A stretch of DNA of 64,000 nucleotides from Aquibium microcysteis. Lineage in GTDB: Bacteria > Pseudomonadota > Alphaproteobacteria > Rhizobiales > Rhizobiaceae. Shown in pieces: positions 52,880 to 62,367 of the stretch. The position numbers and the translations under genes were made by a program. The stretch covers positions 2,531,001-2,595,000 of the forward strand of contig NZ_CP061080.1 in NCBI RefSeq assembly GCF_014495845.1, read 5' to 3'. Below the pieces are notes generated by a model that was given only the letters and a program-made list of their open reading frames with translations, had not been told where the DNA came from and did no database searches. Numbering within the stretch: the first letter of the stretch is position 1; each line of letters opens with the position of its first letter.

Positions 52880-54097
52880 ATGTTCGAGTTCAGCGCGCGC
52901 GCCAGAGAGGTGCACGACCGTGTCCGCGACTTCATGGACACGCACGTCATTCCCAACGAAGCGGTCTATTTCGCCGAGCAGGAGAAACTGTCGGATCGCT
53001 GGGACAGCCCGCCGATCATGGACGAACTGAAGGCGAAGGCGAAGGCGGCCGGGCTCTGGAACCTGTTCCTGCCGGAAAGCCATCTCGGCGCGGGGTTGAC
53101 CAACCTCGAATATGCGCCGCTCTGCGAACTGATGGGCCGCTCCTATATCGGGCCCGAGGTCTTCAACTGCATGGCGCCCGACACCGGCAACATGGAGATC
53201 ATCGAGCGCTACGGTACCGAGGAGCACAAGGAACGCTGGCTGAAGCCGCTCCTCGACGGCGTCATCCGCTCAGCCTTCTCGATGACCGAACCGGACGTCG
53301 CGTCCTCCGACGCCACCAACATCAGCCTGTCGGCGGTCCGGGACGGCGACGACTACGTGCTCAACGGCCGGAAGTGGTGGACCTCGGGCGCCGGGGACAA
53401 TCGGACGACGCTTCTGATCGTCATGGCGAAGACGAACCCTGAAGCCCCGCGCCACGCGCAGCACTCGATGATTCTCGTTCCGAAGGACGCGCCGGGGGTG
53501 AAGCTGATCCGCTCGCTGACGGTCTTCGGCTACGAGCACACCCCCTATGGACACTTCGAGATCGTCTACGACAACGTGCGCGTGCCGGCATCGAATGTCC
53601 TGCTCGGCGAGGGCCGCGGCTTCGAAATCGCGCAGGGCCGACTCGGACCCGGCCGCATCCATCATTGCATGCGTATGATCGGCGTCGCCGAACGCGGACT
53701 CGACGCCATGATCGCGCGGGCGCGCCAGCGCGTCGCCTTCGGCAAGCCGCTTTCCGAGCAGGGAATGGTGCAGGAGCAGATCGCGCTCTCCCGCATCGAG
53801 ATCGATCAGGCGCGGCTGCTCACGCTCCATGCCGCGCACATGATGGACACGGTCGGCAACAAGGCCGCCCAGTCGGTGATCGCCCAGATCAAGGTTGCCG
53901 CGCCGAACATGGCATTTCGCGTACTCGATCGGGCAATCCAGGTGCATGGTGGCGCCGGCGTGTCGCAGGACACGGGCCTCGCGGCCGCGTGGACCTTCAC
54001 CCGCGCCGTGCGTCTGACCGACGGGCCCGACGAGGTTCACCTGCGCGCGATCGCCAGGATCGAGCTGAAACGCGATCTTCCCGCAAGGCCGTGGTGA
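52880..54097 (+). CDS. ACAD10/11-like acyl-CoA dehydrogenase
   Basis: 405 residues. N-domain [25 protein letters not shown], FAD motif [16 protein letters not shown], and the diagnostic end [17 protein letters not shown] with [20 protein letters not shown], very like vertebrate ACAD11. In the position of the usual catalytic Glu these proteins have Asp (DGPDEVH). In animals this domain is fused behind a kinase domain; here a kinase gene overlaps its stop codon by 4 bp. Expected reaction: removal of phosphate from a phospho-acyl-CoA, giving an enoyl-CoA. Confidence 0.9.
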   Translation: MFEFSARAREVHDRVRDFMDTHVIPNEAVYFAEQEKLSDRWDSPPIMDELKAKAKAAGLWNLFLPESHLGAGLTNLEYAPLCELMGRSYIGPEVFNCMAPDTGNMEIIERYGTEEHKERWLKPLLDGVIRSAFSMTEPDVASSDATNISLSAVRDGDDYVLNGRKWWTSGAGDNRTTLLIVMAKTNPEAPRHAQHSMILVPKDAPGVKLIRSLTVFGYEHTPYGHFEIVYDNVRVPASNVLLGEGRGFEIAQGRLGPGRIHHCMRMIGVAERGLDAMIARARQRVAFGKPLSEQGMVQEQIALSRIEIDQARLLTLHAAHMMDTVGNKAAQSVIAQIKVAAPNMAFRVLDRAIQVHGGAGVSQDTGLAAAWTFTRAVRLTDGPDEVHLRAIARIELKRDLPARPW

Positions 54098-55161
54098 AGC
54101 CGATGCCTCTGTACGACGAGACCAGCCCCGTCCGGCCGGGGCATGCATTCGACGAACCCCGCCTGCTCGACTACCTGACGCGGCGCGTTCCGGGAATCGG
54201 CCAGGATGCGACGGTGCGGCAGTTTCGCGGCGGCCAGTCCAACCCGACCTTCCTCATCCGGAGCGGCGACCGTGCCTTCGTCCTGCGCAAGAAGCCGCCG
54301 GGCGCGCTGCTGCCGTCCGCGCATGCCGTGGAGCGCGAATATGCGGTGATGAAGGCGCTTGCCGGCACGGAGGTGCCGGTGCCCGCCATGCTGCATCTCT
54401 GCGAGGATGCCGAAATCCTCGGCACGGCCTTCTATGTGATGGAAGGTCTCGAAGGCCGGGTCTTCCGTGACCTCCGCCTGCCCGAGCTTTCGCCTGCCGA
54501 ACGCGGCGCGATCTACGACACGATGAACCGGACGCTCGCCGCCCTTCACAGCGTGGACTGGCGCTCGATCGGCCTCGAGGGATTCGGCAGGCCGACGGGC
54601 TATGTCAGCCGGCAGGTCGCGCGCTGGACGAAGGCCTACGAGGCGACCCGCACGCACGAGATCGGGTCGATGGACAAGGTCATGCCTTGGCTGGCCCGCA
54701 ATGTTCCGCCCGGCGACGAGGACGCGATCAATCACGGCGATTTCCGCGCCGAGAACATGGTGTTCCATCCGACGGAGCCTCGCGTGCTGGGCGTGCTCGA
54801 CTGGGAGCTCGCGACGATCGGCCATCCGCTGCCGGACCTCGCCTACAACTGCCTGCCCTGGAATGTGACGCCGGATTTTCCCGGCATCGGCGGACTGGTC
54901 GGCCTGCCGCCGGAGCATGGCATCCCCTCGGAAGCCGAGTACGTTGCCGCCTATTGCGAGCGGACGGGGCGCAGGCAGATTGACCACTGGGACTACTACG
55001 TGGCCTTCTCCTTGTTCCGGACGGCCGCGATCCTCCAGGGGGTCCACGCCCGCGCCCTGCAGGGGACGGCGTCGAACGAGAATGCGCTCGCGGTCGGCAG
55101 ACTTGCCGAGCAGGCGGCCGACCTCGCCTGGTCGGCGGCGGAGCGCGACGGACGGCCGTAG
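54094..55161 (+). CDS. ACAD11-type APH-fold acyl-CoA kinase
   Basis: 355 residues from GTG overlapping the ACAD stop (GTGA), with CAAGG upstream; ATG 54103 is an alternative. Aminoglycoside-phosphotransferase fold: [33 protein letters not shown], then [13 protein letters not shown] and [18 protein letters not shown] with catalytic and Mg2+ Asp. These motifs match the N-terminal kinase domain of ACAD11. The likely job is ATP-dependent phosphorylation of a hydroxyacyl-CoA, as with LvaA in levulinate catabolism. Confidence 0.88.
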   Translation: MKPMPLYDETSPVRPGHAFDEPRLLDYLTRRVPGIGQDATVRQFRGGQSNPTFLIRSGDRAFVLRKKPPGALLPSAHAVEREYAVMKALAGTEVPVPAMLHLCEDAEILGTAFYVMEGLEGRVFRDLRLPELSPAERGAIYDTMNRTLAALHSVDWRSIGLEGFGRPTGYVSRQVARWTKAYEATRTHEIGSMDKVMPWLARNVPPGDEDAINHGDFRAENMVFHPTEPRVLGVLDWELATIGHPLPDLAYNCLPWNVTPDFPGIGGLVGLPPEHGIPSEAEYVAAYCERTGRRQIDHWDYYVAFSLFRTAAILQGVHARALQGTASNENALAVGRLAEQAADLAWSAAERDGRP

Positions 55162-55241
55162 CGCTTCAAAGACGGCCCGGATAGGGGGCGTTATTCAAGC
55201 CTCGTGTCGATTGACATCGGGGCCGGCGGGGATAATAGTCA

Positions 55242-55255
55242 ATCGACTGGACGGT
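55242..55255. promoter_or_regulatory. TetR-type operator copy 6
   Basis: ATCGACTGGACGGT, preceded by AATAGTCA and followed by CGGGTAATTAT. It lies 26 bp before the thiolase start codon. Confidence 0.6.
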
Positions 55256-55281
55256 CGGGTAATTATCGGGAGCTTCGGGGT

Positions 55282-56469
55282 ATGGGCATGACATCGGCCA
55301 TGATCGTGGCGACGGCGCGGACGCCGATCGGGCGCGCCTATCGCGGCGCGTTCAACACGACCTCCGCACCCACCCTCGCCGCCCATGCGATAACTCACGC
55401 CATGGCGCGCGCCGGAGTGTCCGGGGACGAGGTCGAGGACGTGATCCTCGGCGTCGCGCAGCAGCAGGGAACGCAGGGCTTCAACGCGGCGCGGCAGTCG
55501 GTCATCCGCGCCGGCCTGCCGGTCGAGGTGGCCGGAACGTCGGTGGACCGGCAATGCGCGTCCGGGCTCCAGGCGATCGCGAACGCTGCGCGGGCCGTCG
55601 CGGCCGGCGACGTTTCGATCGCCGTCGCCGGCGGGGTCGAGAGCATCAGCCTCGTCCAGAACAAGCACTACAACCTGTTCCGCTGGAACGACGACGACAT
55701 CCTGCGCGCGAAGCCGGCGCTCTACATGCCCATGATCGACACCGCCGAAACGGTGGCAACACGATACGGGGTGTCGCGCGAGGCGCAGGACGCCTATTCG
55801 CTCGAGAGCCAGCGCCGCACGGCCGCCGCCCAGGCCCAGGGCCGGTTCGACGCAGAGATCGTCCCGCTCGCCACGCGCATGGAAGTGACCGACAAGGCCA
55901 CCGGCGCGACGAGCCTGCGCGAGGTCACGCTGGACAAGGACGAGGGCAACCGTCCGGACACGACGGCCGAAAGCCTCGCGGCGCTGAAGCCGGTGCGCGA
56001 CGGCGGATCGATCACCGCAGGCAATGCGAGCCAGCTCTCCGACGGCGCGAGCGCCTGCGTCGTCATGGCCGAAGCGGAGGCGGTCCGCCGCGGCCTGCAA
56101 CCGCTCGGACGCTTCATGGGCATCGCCGTCGCCGGCTGCGAACCCGACGAGATGGGCATCGGCCCCGTGTTCGCGGTGCCCAAGCTGCTGGCGCGACACG
56201 GCCTGGCGGTCGACGACATCGGCATCTGGGAGCTCAACGAGGCGTTCGCCGTGCAGGTCATCCACTGCCGGAACCGGCTGGGCATTCCTGACGAGCGGCT
56301 GAACGTCTCGGGCGGAGCGATCTCCATCGGCCATCCCTACGGGATGAGCGGCGCGCGCATGACGGGCCACGTCCTGCTCGAGGGCAAGCGGCGCGGCGCG
56401 CGCTATGGCGTGGTCACCATGTGCGTGGGAGGCGGCATGGGAGCGGCGGGATTGTTCGAAATTCTCTGA
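55282..56469 (+). CDS. Acetyl-CoA acyltransferase (classical thiolase)
   Basis: 395 residues from ATG 55282 with GGGAG 9 nt upstream. All catalytic residues are present: nucleophile in DRQCASGLQ (near 90), His in [11 protein letters not shown] and Cys in [12 protein letters not shown]. It cleaves 3-ketoacyl-CoA to acetyl-CoA plus a shorter acyl-CoA. First gene of a thiolase, ligase, FAD dehydrogenase run. Confidence 0.93.
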   Translation: MGMTSAMIVATARTPIGRAYRGAFNTTSAPTLAAHAITHAMARAGVSGDEVEDVILGVAQQQGTQGFNAARQSVIRAGLPVEVAGTSVDRQCASGLQAIANAARAVAAGDVSIAVAGGVESISLVQNKHYNLFRWNDDDILRAKPALYMPMIDTAETVATRYGVSREAQDAYSLESQRRTAAAQAQGRFDAEIVPLATRMEVTDKATGATSLREVTLDKDEGNRPDTTAESLAALKPVRDGGSITAGNASQLSDGASACVVMAEAEAVRRGLQPLGRFMGIAVAGCEPDEMGIGPVFAVPKLLARHGLAVDDIGIWELNEAFAVQVIHCRNRLGIPDERLNVSGGAISIGHPYGMSGARMTGHVLLEGKRRGARYGVVTMCVGGGMGAAGLFEIL

Positions 56470-56488
56470 ACACTGCGGGAGGACGCGG

Positions 56489-58123
56489 GTGAACGGGACG
56501 AAAGAGCCGGATTGGCGGGCGATGGGCCTGTGGCGGGACGATGACCTCTGGTCGAGCTTCGTCGCGGCAGCCGACGGCCCCGGACGAAATGCAACGGTGC
56601 GCGACGAGGCAGGCACCGTTTCGCTGTCGGGATTGCTCGCGGCGGCGCTGAGGGTCGCAGGCGGTTACCGGGCGGCGGGCGTCGGGGCCGGCGACGCCGT
56701 CGTCGTGCAGGCGCGAAACTCCATCGACGCCTATGCGGCGGTGCTGGCCGGCTTCTCCCAGGGCATCGTCGCAGTGCCGGTTCCGCCGATGTTCTCGCCG
56801 GGCCAGCTGATCGCCGTGGCGTCGAACAGCAACGCGCGGGCGATGGTTCTCCTCGAGGAAGGCTCGGCCGGTGTCGCTGCCGAGCTTCTTTCGGCGCTGC
56901 CGGACCTGAAGGCTGCCTTCGTCGGCGACCGGGTCCCTCAGCACGCGGACGCACGCATGCAGCCATGGGCGAACGCGCGCGATGCCGCGCCAGCACCCGC
57001 GAGCCCGCCCGGCCCCGACGCCGATGCGCTCGTCCTCTATTCCTCGGGTTCGACCGGCGCACCGAAGGGCGTCGTCCATTCGGGCAACTCGCTTCGCTTC
57101 GCGATCGAGGCGCTGGCCCGTTTCCACGAGGTCGCCCCGGCCGACCGTGTTCTGGTCGTGCTCGAGTTCGGCTTCGTCGGCGGCACCGTTCTGGGCGCCC
57201 TGCTCGCTTTCATGGCCGGTGCATCGACCGTCCTGATGCGCAAGTGGGACGCCGGCCGCTGCATGTCGACGATCGAGCGCGAGCGCTGCACCTACACCCT
57301 GCTGATGCCGACCCATGTCTACGATGTGGTGAACCACCCCGCGCTGGGAGCCGTGGACTGCAGCTCGATGCGCCGCGCCATTCTCGCCGGAGGCTCGACC
57401 GAACAGCGTCGCCGCGCCACCGGCGCCTTCTGCGCCATCGCGTTGCCCATGTACGGCATGTCGGAGTCGATGGCGCATTGCACCTGTGCCCTCGACGACC
57501 CCGAGGAGATGCGGGTCACCGTCGACGGCCGCGCGCTGCCGGGAACGGAGATGCGCATCCTGACGGAGGCAGGCCAGCCGGCCCTGCCGGGCGAAACCGG
57601 CCGCGTTTATCTGCGCGGCCCCAACCGCCTGCGCCGCTATCAGTCGCGGCCCGACTTGAACGAGCGGGTGATCGACGCCGACGGATGGTTCGACACCGGC
57701 GACAAGGCGCGCGTTTCCGAAGGCGGCTGCATGACCTTCCAGGGCCGCGCCTCGGAGGTCATCCGCCGGGGAGGCATGATGATCCAGCCGGCCGAAGTGG
57801 AGGCCGCGTTTCGCGGCATGAGCGGCGTGGCCGAGGTTGCGGTGATCGGCATTCCCGACGAGCGGCTCGGCGAACGCGCCTGCGCCTGCATCCTGTCGCA
57901 CGACCTGGCGCCCGACCTCGAGTCCATGCGCGCGCATCTGCAATCCGTGGGACTGCCGCGATACCAGTGGCCGGAACTGCTGCTGAACTTCCGCGAATTC
58001 CCTCGAACTCCCTCGCTGAAGGTGCGCCGCGCGGATCTCGCGCTGCTGGCGCGCGAGCAGCTTGGAAAACTGCACCAGTCGGAAGGACTTCTTCATGGCA
58101 GCTCACGACAGGATGCAATGTGA
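56489..58123 (+). CDS. AMP-forming acyl-CoA synthetase (alicyclic acid ligase-like)
   Basis: 544 residues from GTG 56489 with GCGGGAGGA upstream. P-loop YSSGSTGAPKGVVHSG, YGMSESMAH, DGWFDTGDKARV and a C-terminal TPSLKVRRADL with the catalytic Lys. Overall pattern resembles cyclohexanecarboxylate-CoA-type ligases, from memory. It activates the pathway acid. Overlaps the FAD dehydrogenase gene by 29 bp. Confidence 0.88.
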   Translation: MNGTKEPDWRAMGLWRDDDLWSSFVAAADGPGRNATVRDEAGTVSLSGLLAAALRVAGGYRAAGVGAGDAVVVQARNSIDAYAAVLAGFSQGIVAVPVPPMFSPGQLIAVASNSNARAMVLLEEGSAGVAAELLSALPDLKAAFVGDRVPQHADARMQPWANARDAAPAPASPPGPDADALVLYSSGSTGAPKGVVHSGNSLRFAIEALARFHEVAPADRVLVVLEFGFVGGTVLGALLAFMAGASTVLMRKWDAGRCMSTIERERCTYTLLMPTHVYDVVNHPALGAVDCSSMRRAILAGGSTEQRRRATGAFCAIALPMYGMSESMAHCTCALDDPEEMRVTVDGRALPGTEMRILTEAGQPALPGETGRVYLRGPNRLRRYQSRPDLNERVIDADGWFDTGDKARVSEGGCMTFQGRASEVIRRGGMMIQPAEVEAAFRGMSGVAEVAVIGIPDERLGERACACILSHDLAPDLESMRAHLQSVGLPRYQWPELLLNFREFPRTPSLKVRRADLALLAREQLGKLHQSEGLLHGSSRQDAM

Positions 58124-59435
58124 TCTCATCGTGATCGGCGGCGGCATGGCCGGCATGACCGCAGCCGCGCGCGCCGCCGAAGCGGGAGCGCGCGTGGTCG
58201 TCGTGGAAAAGGCGCCCGCCATCGGCGGCTCGGCGCTTCTGTCGGGAGGCTTCGTCTGGACAGCCACCTCACGGGCGCAGATGGATCGCCACGACGACGG
58301 CGACCCCGCGCTTCATGCGGTCGTGGTGGAGGAGTTTCCGCACGTGATGGAATGGCTGCGCGGGCGGGTGGAGACCGGGCCGCCCGTGCGCGTGCTCTAC
58401 GGCAGGGGCCAGCAGATCGACATTGCCGCCTACATGCGGGGCTGTGTGGCGAGCGTCGAGGCGGCGGGCGGCTTCGTCGTGCCCGACACACAGGTCACTG
58501 AGATCATCATGCGCGGCGGTCGCGTCGCCGGCGCCCTCACCGCGCATGCGGACGGGGAAACGGAACTCGAGGCAGAGCATCTGCTGGTCGCAACCGGCGG
58601 GGCGCAGGCCGACCCTGACCTTCGTGCGCGCATGGTCCATCTGGCGGCAAGGAGCATGCGGCTTCGTTCCAACCCTCACAGCGACGGCGGCGGCCACCGG
58701 CTGGCGATCGCCGCAGGCGGAGCGATGGCCGGTCCGAACGCGGGCTTCTATGGCCATCTGCTGGCACGCGGCTGCCCCATGCGCGGCGATTCCGACTTCG
58801 TCCGGTTCACCCAGTACCACTCGATTCACGGCGTGCTACTGAACGGATCCGGGAAACGCTTCTGCGACGAGAGCTTCGACGATCATTCGAGCGCGCAACT
58901 CACGCTGCGCCAGCCAGGCGCGGCCGCGCTCCTCGTTCTCGACGCACGCGCCCAGCGCGAATTCGGCGTGTCCGCCCCGGTAGCGGGCGCCGAACCGATC
59001 GACCGGCATCGCCTGGCGATGGAGGCCGGGTGTCCCGGAGGCGTGTTCGACACGATCGAGGAGATCGGAGCCTTCGCAAGCTCGATCGGCTACGACGGCG
59101 CGGCCTGCATCGCGACACTGCTCGAATACAATCGCCACATGAAGAGCGGACCCGAGCAGGCCCGCCCTCCGCGCGAGAGCAACGGCCGCGCGCTCGAGGA
59201 AGCCCCCTGGTACGTCCTCGAGGTGGACAGCGCGATTACGTTCACCTTCGGCGGCCTGTCGACGGACACACGGGCGCGCGCGCTCGACGCCTTCGGCGAG
59301 CCCATCCCCGGTCTCTACGTTGCCGGGGCCGATGTCGGAAACGTCTATCGAAAGGGCTATGCCGGCGGCCTGGCGCTGGCCGCGACCTTCGCGTTCCGGG
59401 CGCTGCGGACCGCCGGCCTCCAGCCTACTTGCTGA
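58095..59435 (+). CDS. FAD-dependent dehydrogenase (fumarate reductase/KSTD-like flavoprotein)
   Basis: 446 residues. N-terminal FAD site IVIGGGMAGMTAAARAAEAG with VVEKAPAIGGSALLSGG; C-terminal FAD closure GLYVAGADVGNVYRKGYAGG. The family includes 3-ketosteroid dehydrogenases, fumarate reductases and urocanate reductase. The active-site arginine cannot be placed by eye, so the substrate is open. Last gene of its run; converges on the YciI-like gene with an 11-bp overlap. Confidence 0.85.
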   Translation: MAAHDRMQCDLIVIGGGMAGMTAAARAAEAGARVVVVEKAPAIGGSALLSGGFVWTATSRAQMDRHDDGDPALHAVVVEEFPHVMEWLRGRVETGPPVRVLYGRGQQIDIAAYMRGCVASVEAAGGFVVPDTQVTEIIMRGGRVAGALTAHADGETELEAEHLLVATGGAQADPDLRARMVHLAARSMRLRSNPHSDGGGHRLAIAAGGAMAGPNAGFYGHLLARGCPMRGDSDFVRFTQYHSIHGVLLNGSGKRFCDESFDDHSSAQLTLRQPGAAALLVLDARAQREFGVSAPVAGAEPIDRHRLAMEAGCPGGVFDTIEEIGAFASSIGYDGAACIATLLEYNRHMKSGPEQARPPRESNGRALEEAPWYVLEVDSAITFTFGGLSTDTRARALDAFGEPIPGLYVAGADVGNVYRKGYAGGLALAATFAFRALRTAGLQPTC

Positions 59436-59739
59436 CCGCCCATTCGACAGGGTTCAGCCTGTTCAGCTTTGGCGACCACCGAACGACCTGGATATCGGCA
59501 TAGACCCCGGCCTTCACGAAAGGCTCGGCCGCGAGCCAGGCTTTCACCTCGTCGATGTTCGCGGCGCTGAACGAATAGACCGATCCGCACTGGTTGCCGT
59601 CGTCGTCGGCGATCAGGCCGGCGAGCATGATGCGGTCGTCGTTCTCCAGCACGTAGGCGCGGTGCTCGGCCCGGACCGAGTCGCGGAGCGGCATCGAGTG
59701 CGGCGGGTGGTCGGTGGCGAATACGAGAAACTGGGGCAT
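59425..59739 (-). CDS. YciI-like protein
   Basis: 104 residues. Small ferredoxin-like fold of the YCII family: DHPPHSMPLRDSVRAEHRAYV with a candidate His/Asp pair, and GSVYSFSAANIDEVKAWLA. Some relatives catalyse muconolactone-type isomerisation or dehalogenation. It is the terminal gene after SnoaL-like and crotonase genes on the minus strand. Confidence 0.8.
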   Translation of the reverse strand: MPQFLVFATDHPPHSMPLRDSVRAEHRAYVLENDDRIMLAGLIADDDGNQCGSVYSFSAANIDEVKAWLAAEPFVKAGVYADIQVVRWSPKLNRLNPVEWAVSK

Positions 59740-59748
59740 GGTGTCTCC

Positions 59749-60222
59749 TCAGGAAGCGGTCGCGCGCGCGCCCAGAAGCAGCGCGCGCATCTGGTCGGGC
59801 CCGACGAGGTCGGCCACCACCTCGCGCCGCGCAAGCAGCCATCCCCGCTCGCCATCGCGCATGAAGCGGTCGCGATAGCTGACGAGGAAGGTCGGGTTGA
59901 CGAGCGCGCCGGGCGGGGAGTCGGCCGCCTGTCCGGCGCGAAAGGCAAGCGTATAGCAGGAGCCCGAAGCGGAACTCTCCGTCTCCGGGCGGATGACGGT
60001 GTTGGTCACGAGGTGGCGGCAGATCATGCCCTGCTCGCGCCCCTCCAGCCAGCGGCGGATCGCCGCCGGTCCGCGATGCTCGGTCCCGAGCATCGCAAGC
60101 ACGCCGTCCTCCGCCCACAGCTGCATGAAGCCGTCATGGTCGTAGGCGTCGAGACGGTTGGCGTATTCGTGCACGAGCTGCACACAATCGAGTTCGGCTG
60201 CGATGCGGCTCAGCAGGTCCAT
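59749..60222 (-). CDS. SnoaL-like (NTF2 fold) protein
   Basis: 157 residues from MDLLSRIAAELDC. Pattern ANRLDAYDHDGFMQLWAEDG, ICRHLVTNTVIRP and ARREVVADLV, the same subfamily as the protein at 42833, so the region has two paralogues. Possible dehydratase or isomerase. It lies 10 bp from both neighbours, in a crotonase, SnoaL, YciI operon. Confidence 0.8.
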   Translation of the reverse strand: MDLLSRIAAELDCVQLVHEYANRLDAYDHDGFMQLWAEDGVLAMLGTEHRGPAAIRRWLEGREQGMICRHLVTNTVIRPETESSASGSCYTLAFRAGQAADSPPGALVNPTFLVSYRDRFMRDGERGWLLARREVVADLVGPDQMRALLLGARATAS

Positions 60223-60232
60223 TTTCCGCGAC

Positions 60233-61024
60233 CTAGTTGCCGACCCAGGTCGGCGTCCGCTTCTCGAGGAAGGCCGTGACGCCTTCCTTCGCATCGGCAG
60301 ACTGGTGCACGACGTTGCAGGTCATGGTTTCGAGGGTGATCAGCGACTCGGTGTCCGCATCGAGGCCGCGGTTGATGGCTTCCTTGGTCATCCACATGCA
60401 GAACGGGCTCTTGTCGATGAGCGGTTCGCAGAACTTCTCGATCAGCGCATCGAACTGGTCCGGCTCGGACACGTCGTTGACGAGACCCCATTCCTTGGCC
60501 TCGGTCCCGCTCAGGAGCTTGCCGGTCAGCATGAGCTCCTTGGACTTGCGGAGGCCGATGTAGCGCGGCAGGCGATAGATCGGGCCGGCGCCGCCGAAGA
60601 GCGCGCGACGGATGTGGAAGTCGCCGATCTTGGCCGTGGTGGCGGCAAGGGCGAAGTCGCACGAGATCATGAGCTCGAAGCCGCCGGCGACCGCGTGACC
60701 TTCGACGGCCGCGATGGTGGGCTTACGCATGTTGAAGAAGTGGTTGTAGGTGCGGGCCGACTTCTGGGCGAGCGCGAGCGAGTCCACAGTGGTGTGGAGA
60801 GCCGGACCCACGAGCTGGCCGAGATCGGCGCCCGCGCAGAACGTGTTGCCGCGGCCGCGGAAGACCACCGCCCGCACGCTCGCGTCGTCTTCCGCCTTGC
60901 GACCGAACTCGCCGAGCAGGTCGAGCACGCGCGGGCTCACGCAATTCTTCACTTCGGGGCGGTTGATCCAGATCGTGGCGACGGGGCCGTTGACCTCGTA
61001 TTCGACGACATCCCTAGAACTCAT
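60233..61024 (-). CDS. Enoyl-CoA hydratase/isomerase family protein
   Basis: 263 residues. Oxyanion segment NTFCAGADLGQ, then EGHAVAGGFELMISCDFAL with one catalytic Glu. The second Glu of true hydratases (PE before the loop) is replaced in DFHIRRALFGGAGP, so it may be an isomerase, a C-C hydrolase or another crotonase. First gene of its operon; a TetR-type operator lies 63 bp upstream. Confidence 0.87.
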   Translation of the reverse strand: MSSRDVVEYEVNGPVATIWINRPEVKNCVSPRVLDLLGEFGRKAEDDASVRAVVFRGRGNTFCAGADLGQLVGPALHTTVDSLALAQKSARTYNHFFNMRKPTIAAVEGHAVAGGFELMISCDFALAATTAKIGDFHIRRALFGGAGPIYRLPRYIGLRKSKELMLTGKLLSGTEAKEWGLVNDVSEPDQFDALIEKFCEPLIDKSPFCMWMTKEAINRGLDADTESLITLETMTCNVVHQSADAKEGVTAFLEKRTPTWVGN

Positions 61025-61086
61025 TCGACAGTCTCCTCTCGGTCGGGGCGCGCGCCCTGTTAAGGTGATCCTAGTGCCGGAAATAA

Positions 61087-61102
61087 CCGACTGACCAGTC
61101 GG
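61087..61102. promoter_or_regulatory. TetR-type operator copy 7
   Basis: CCGACTG-AC-CAGTCGG, a perfect 7-bp inverted repeat with a 2-bp spacer, upstream of the crotonase operon. Both halves match the CCGACTGGTCGG core, in a slightly wider arrangement than the other copies. Confidence 0.65.
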
Positions 61103-61199
61103 CTCACTGAAAGCAGCAAGGTTTCGCGCTGTCAACCCCCTTCGCCGCCGGCGCCGCTCCGGCAGGCCTTCCGCCGGGCGGCCGAGGTTCGGCCGCTCC

Positions 61200-61928
61200 C
61201 TATTGCGCCGACGAGCCGCCGTCGCTGACCAACTCGCTGCCCGTCACGAACCCGGACATGCGCGACAGCAGAAAGACGGCCGCGCCCGCCACCTCGGAGG
61301 TCAGCGCGAGGCGTCGCATCGGGTTGCGCGCGGCCACGATCGCCTGAATGGCTTCCGACTGGTTCTCGGCATTTCCCGTCAGAACCCGCGCCATGTGCCC
61401 GTCCATCAGGCTGGGATGCAGCGAGTTGCAGCGGATCACGGGATCGAAGGTGGCGCCGTGGAGCGCGATCGACTTCGACATCAGCCGCACGGCGCCTTTC
61501 GAGGCCACGTAGGCGACATGATTGGGGCTTCCCACGAGCCCGGCCGTCGAACTGACGTTGACGATCGACGCGGCGGTGGAACGGCGCAGCAGCGGCCATG
61601 CCACCTTGCACCCCAGGAACACGCCCTCGACATTCACCGCCTGCACACGTCGGAAATCGTCGATCTCCGTCGTCTCGACGTGGCCCACGTGAACGATGCC
61701 AGCATTGTTCACCAGCCCGTCGATGCGACCGTGCCGCTTTTCGACCTCCTCGCAGACCGCGCGCCAACTCGCTTCCGAGGTGACGTCGTGAACGATGTCG
61801 ACGCCCGCTCCCGCGACGAGATCGGTGCCGAGGACGATGCCTCCCTGCGCGGCGACGGCCGCCACGAGCGCGGACCCGAGCGCTCCCCCCGCGCCGGTCA
61901 CCACCACGACATGATCCTTGAGCAGCAT
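61200..61928 (-). CDS. SDR family oxidoreductase
   Basis: 242 residues. TGAGGALG motif near 11-18, NNAG, YVASK and a C-terminal ELVSDGGSSAQ. Seventh SDR of the window with an intact catalytic motif. A 10-bp perfect hairpin (61962-61987) lies 34 bp upstream of its start. Confidence 0.88.
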   Translation of the reverse strand: MLLKDHVVVVTGAGGALGSALVAAVAAQGGIVLGTDLVAGAGVDIVHDVTSEASWRAVCEEVEKRHGRIDGLVNNAGIVHVGHVETTEIDDFRRVQAVNVEGVFLGCKVAWPLLRRSTAASIVNVSSTAGLVGSPNHVAYVASKGAVRLMSKSIALHGATFDPVIRCNSLHPSLMDGHMARVLTGNAENQSEAIQAIVAARNPMRRLALTSEVAGAAVFLLSRMSGFVTGSELVSDGGSSAQ

Positions 61929-62367
61929 GATTCCTCCTGTCACAGCCAAACGGAACGAGTATCGCCCAGGCCGAAATGCCTGGGCGAGGGACGGGAGGAG
62001 ACATCTCCGGAAGCCGACCCGCAATCTCCCCGCTCCGACGGTCGGAAAGTTTACGGCGGCACCTGCATCGTCAAGCCGGCCAAAAGCGCAGGTGCGGCGA
62101 CACCGGTCCGACCGGCTCGACACACCCGCTTCGCCTCCGGAGCCCGCGCGGGATCCGGGGGCGCCCTTCGACGCCGTGCCCGTCCTGCATCCTGCGGCCC
62201 CGGGAATGTTGCTCTGCCGGCCGATTGCTTCCCCGGAACTCTGTCCGACGTTTCTGTCGAACGGAATTGCCGCCGTCCACCCTTCGGCAACGGTCATCCC
62301 TGCCACTAGTGCCAGATTGACATACCGCCCTCCCCCTCAGCATGAGGTTTGCCGGACCTATCGGGAG
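61929..62367. promoter_or_regulatory. Divergent intergenic region with hairpin and 13-bp palindrome
   Basis: No coding frame of recognisable type. Contains the perfect hairpin TCGCCCAGGC-CGAAAT-GCCTGGGCGA (61962-61987) and the palindrome TCCGAC-G-GTCGGA (62034-62046), which resembles the TetR-type operator shortened by one base at the centre. Confidence 0.4.
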
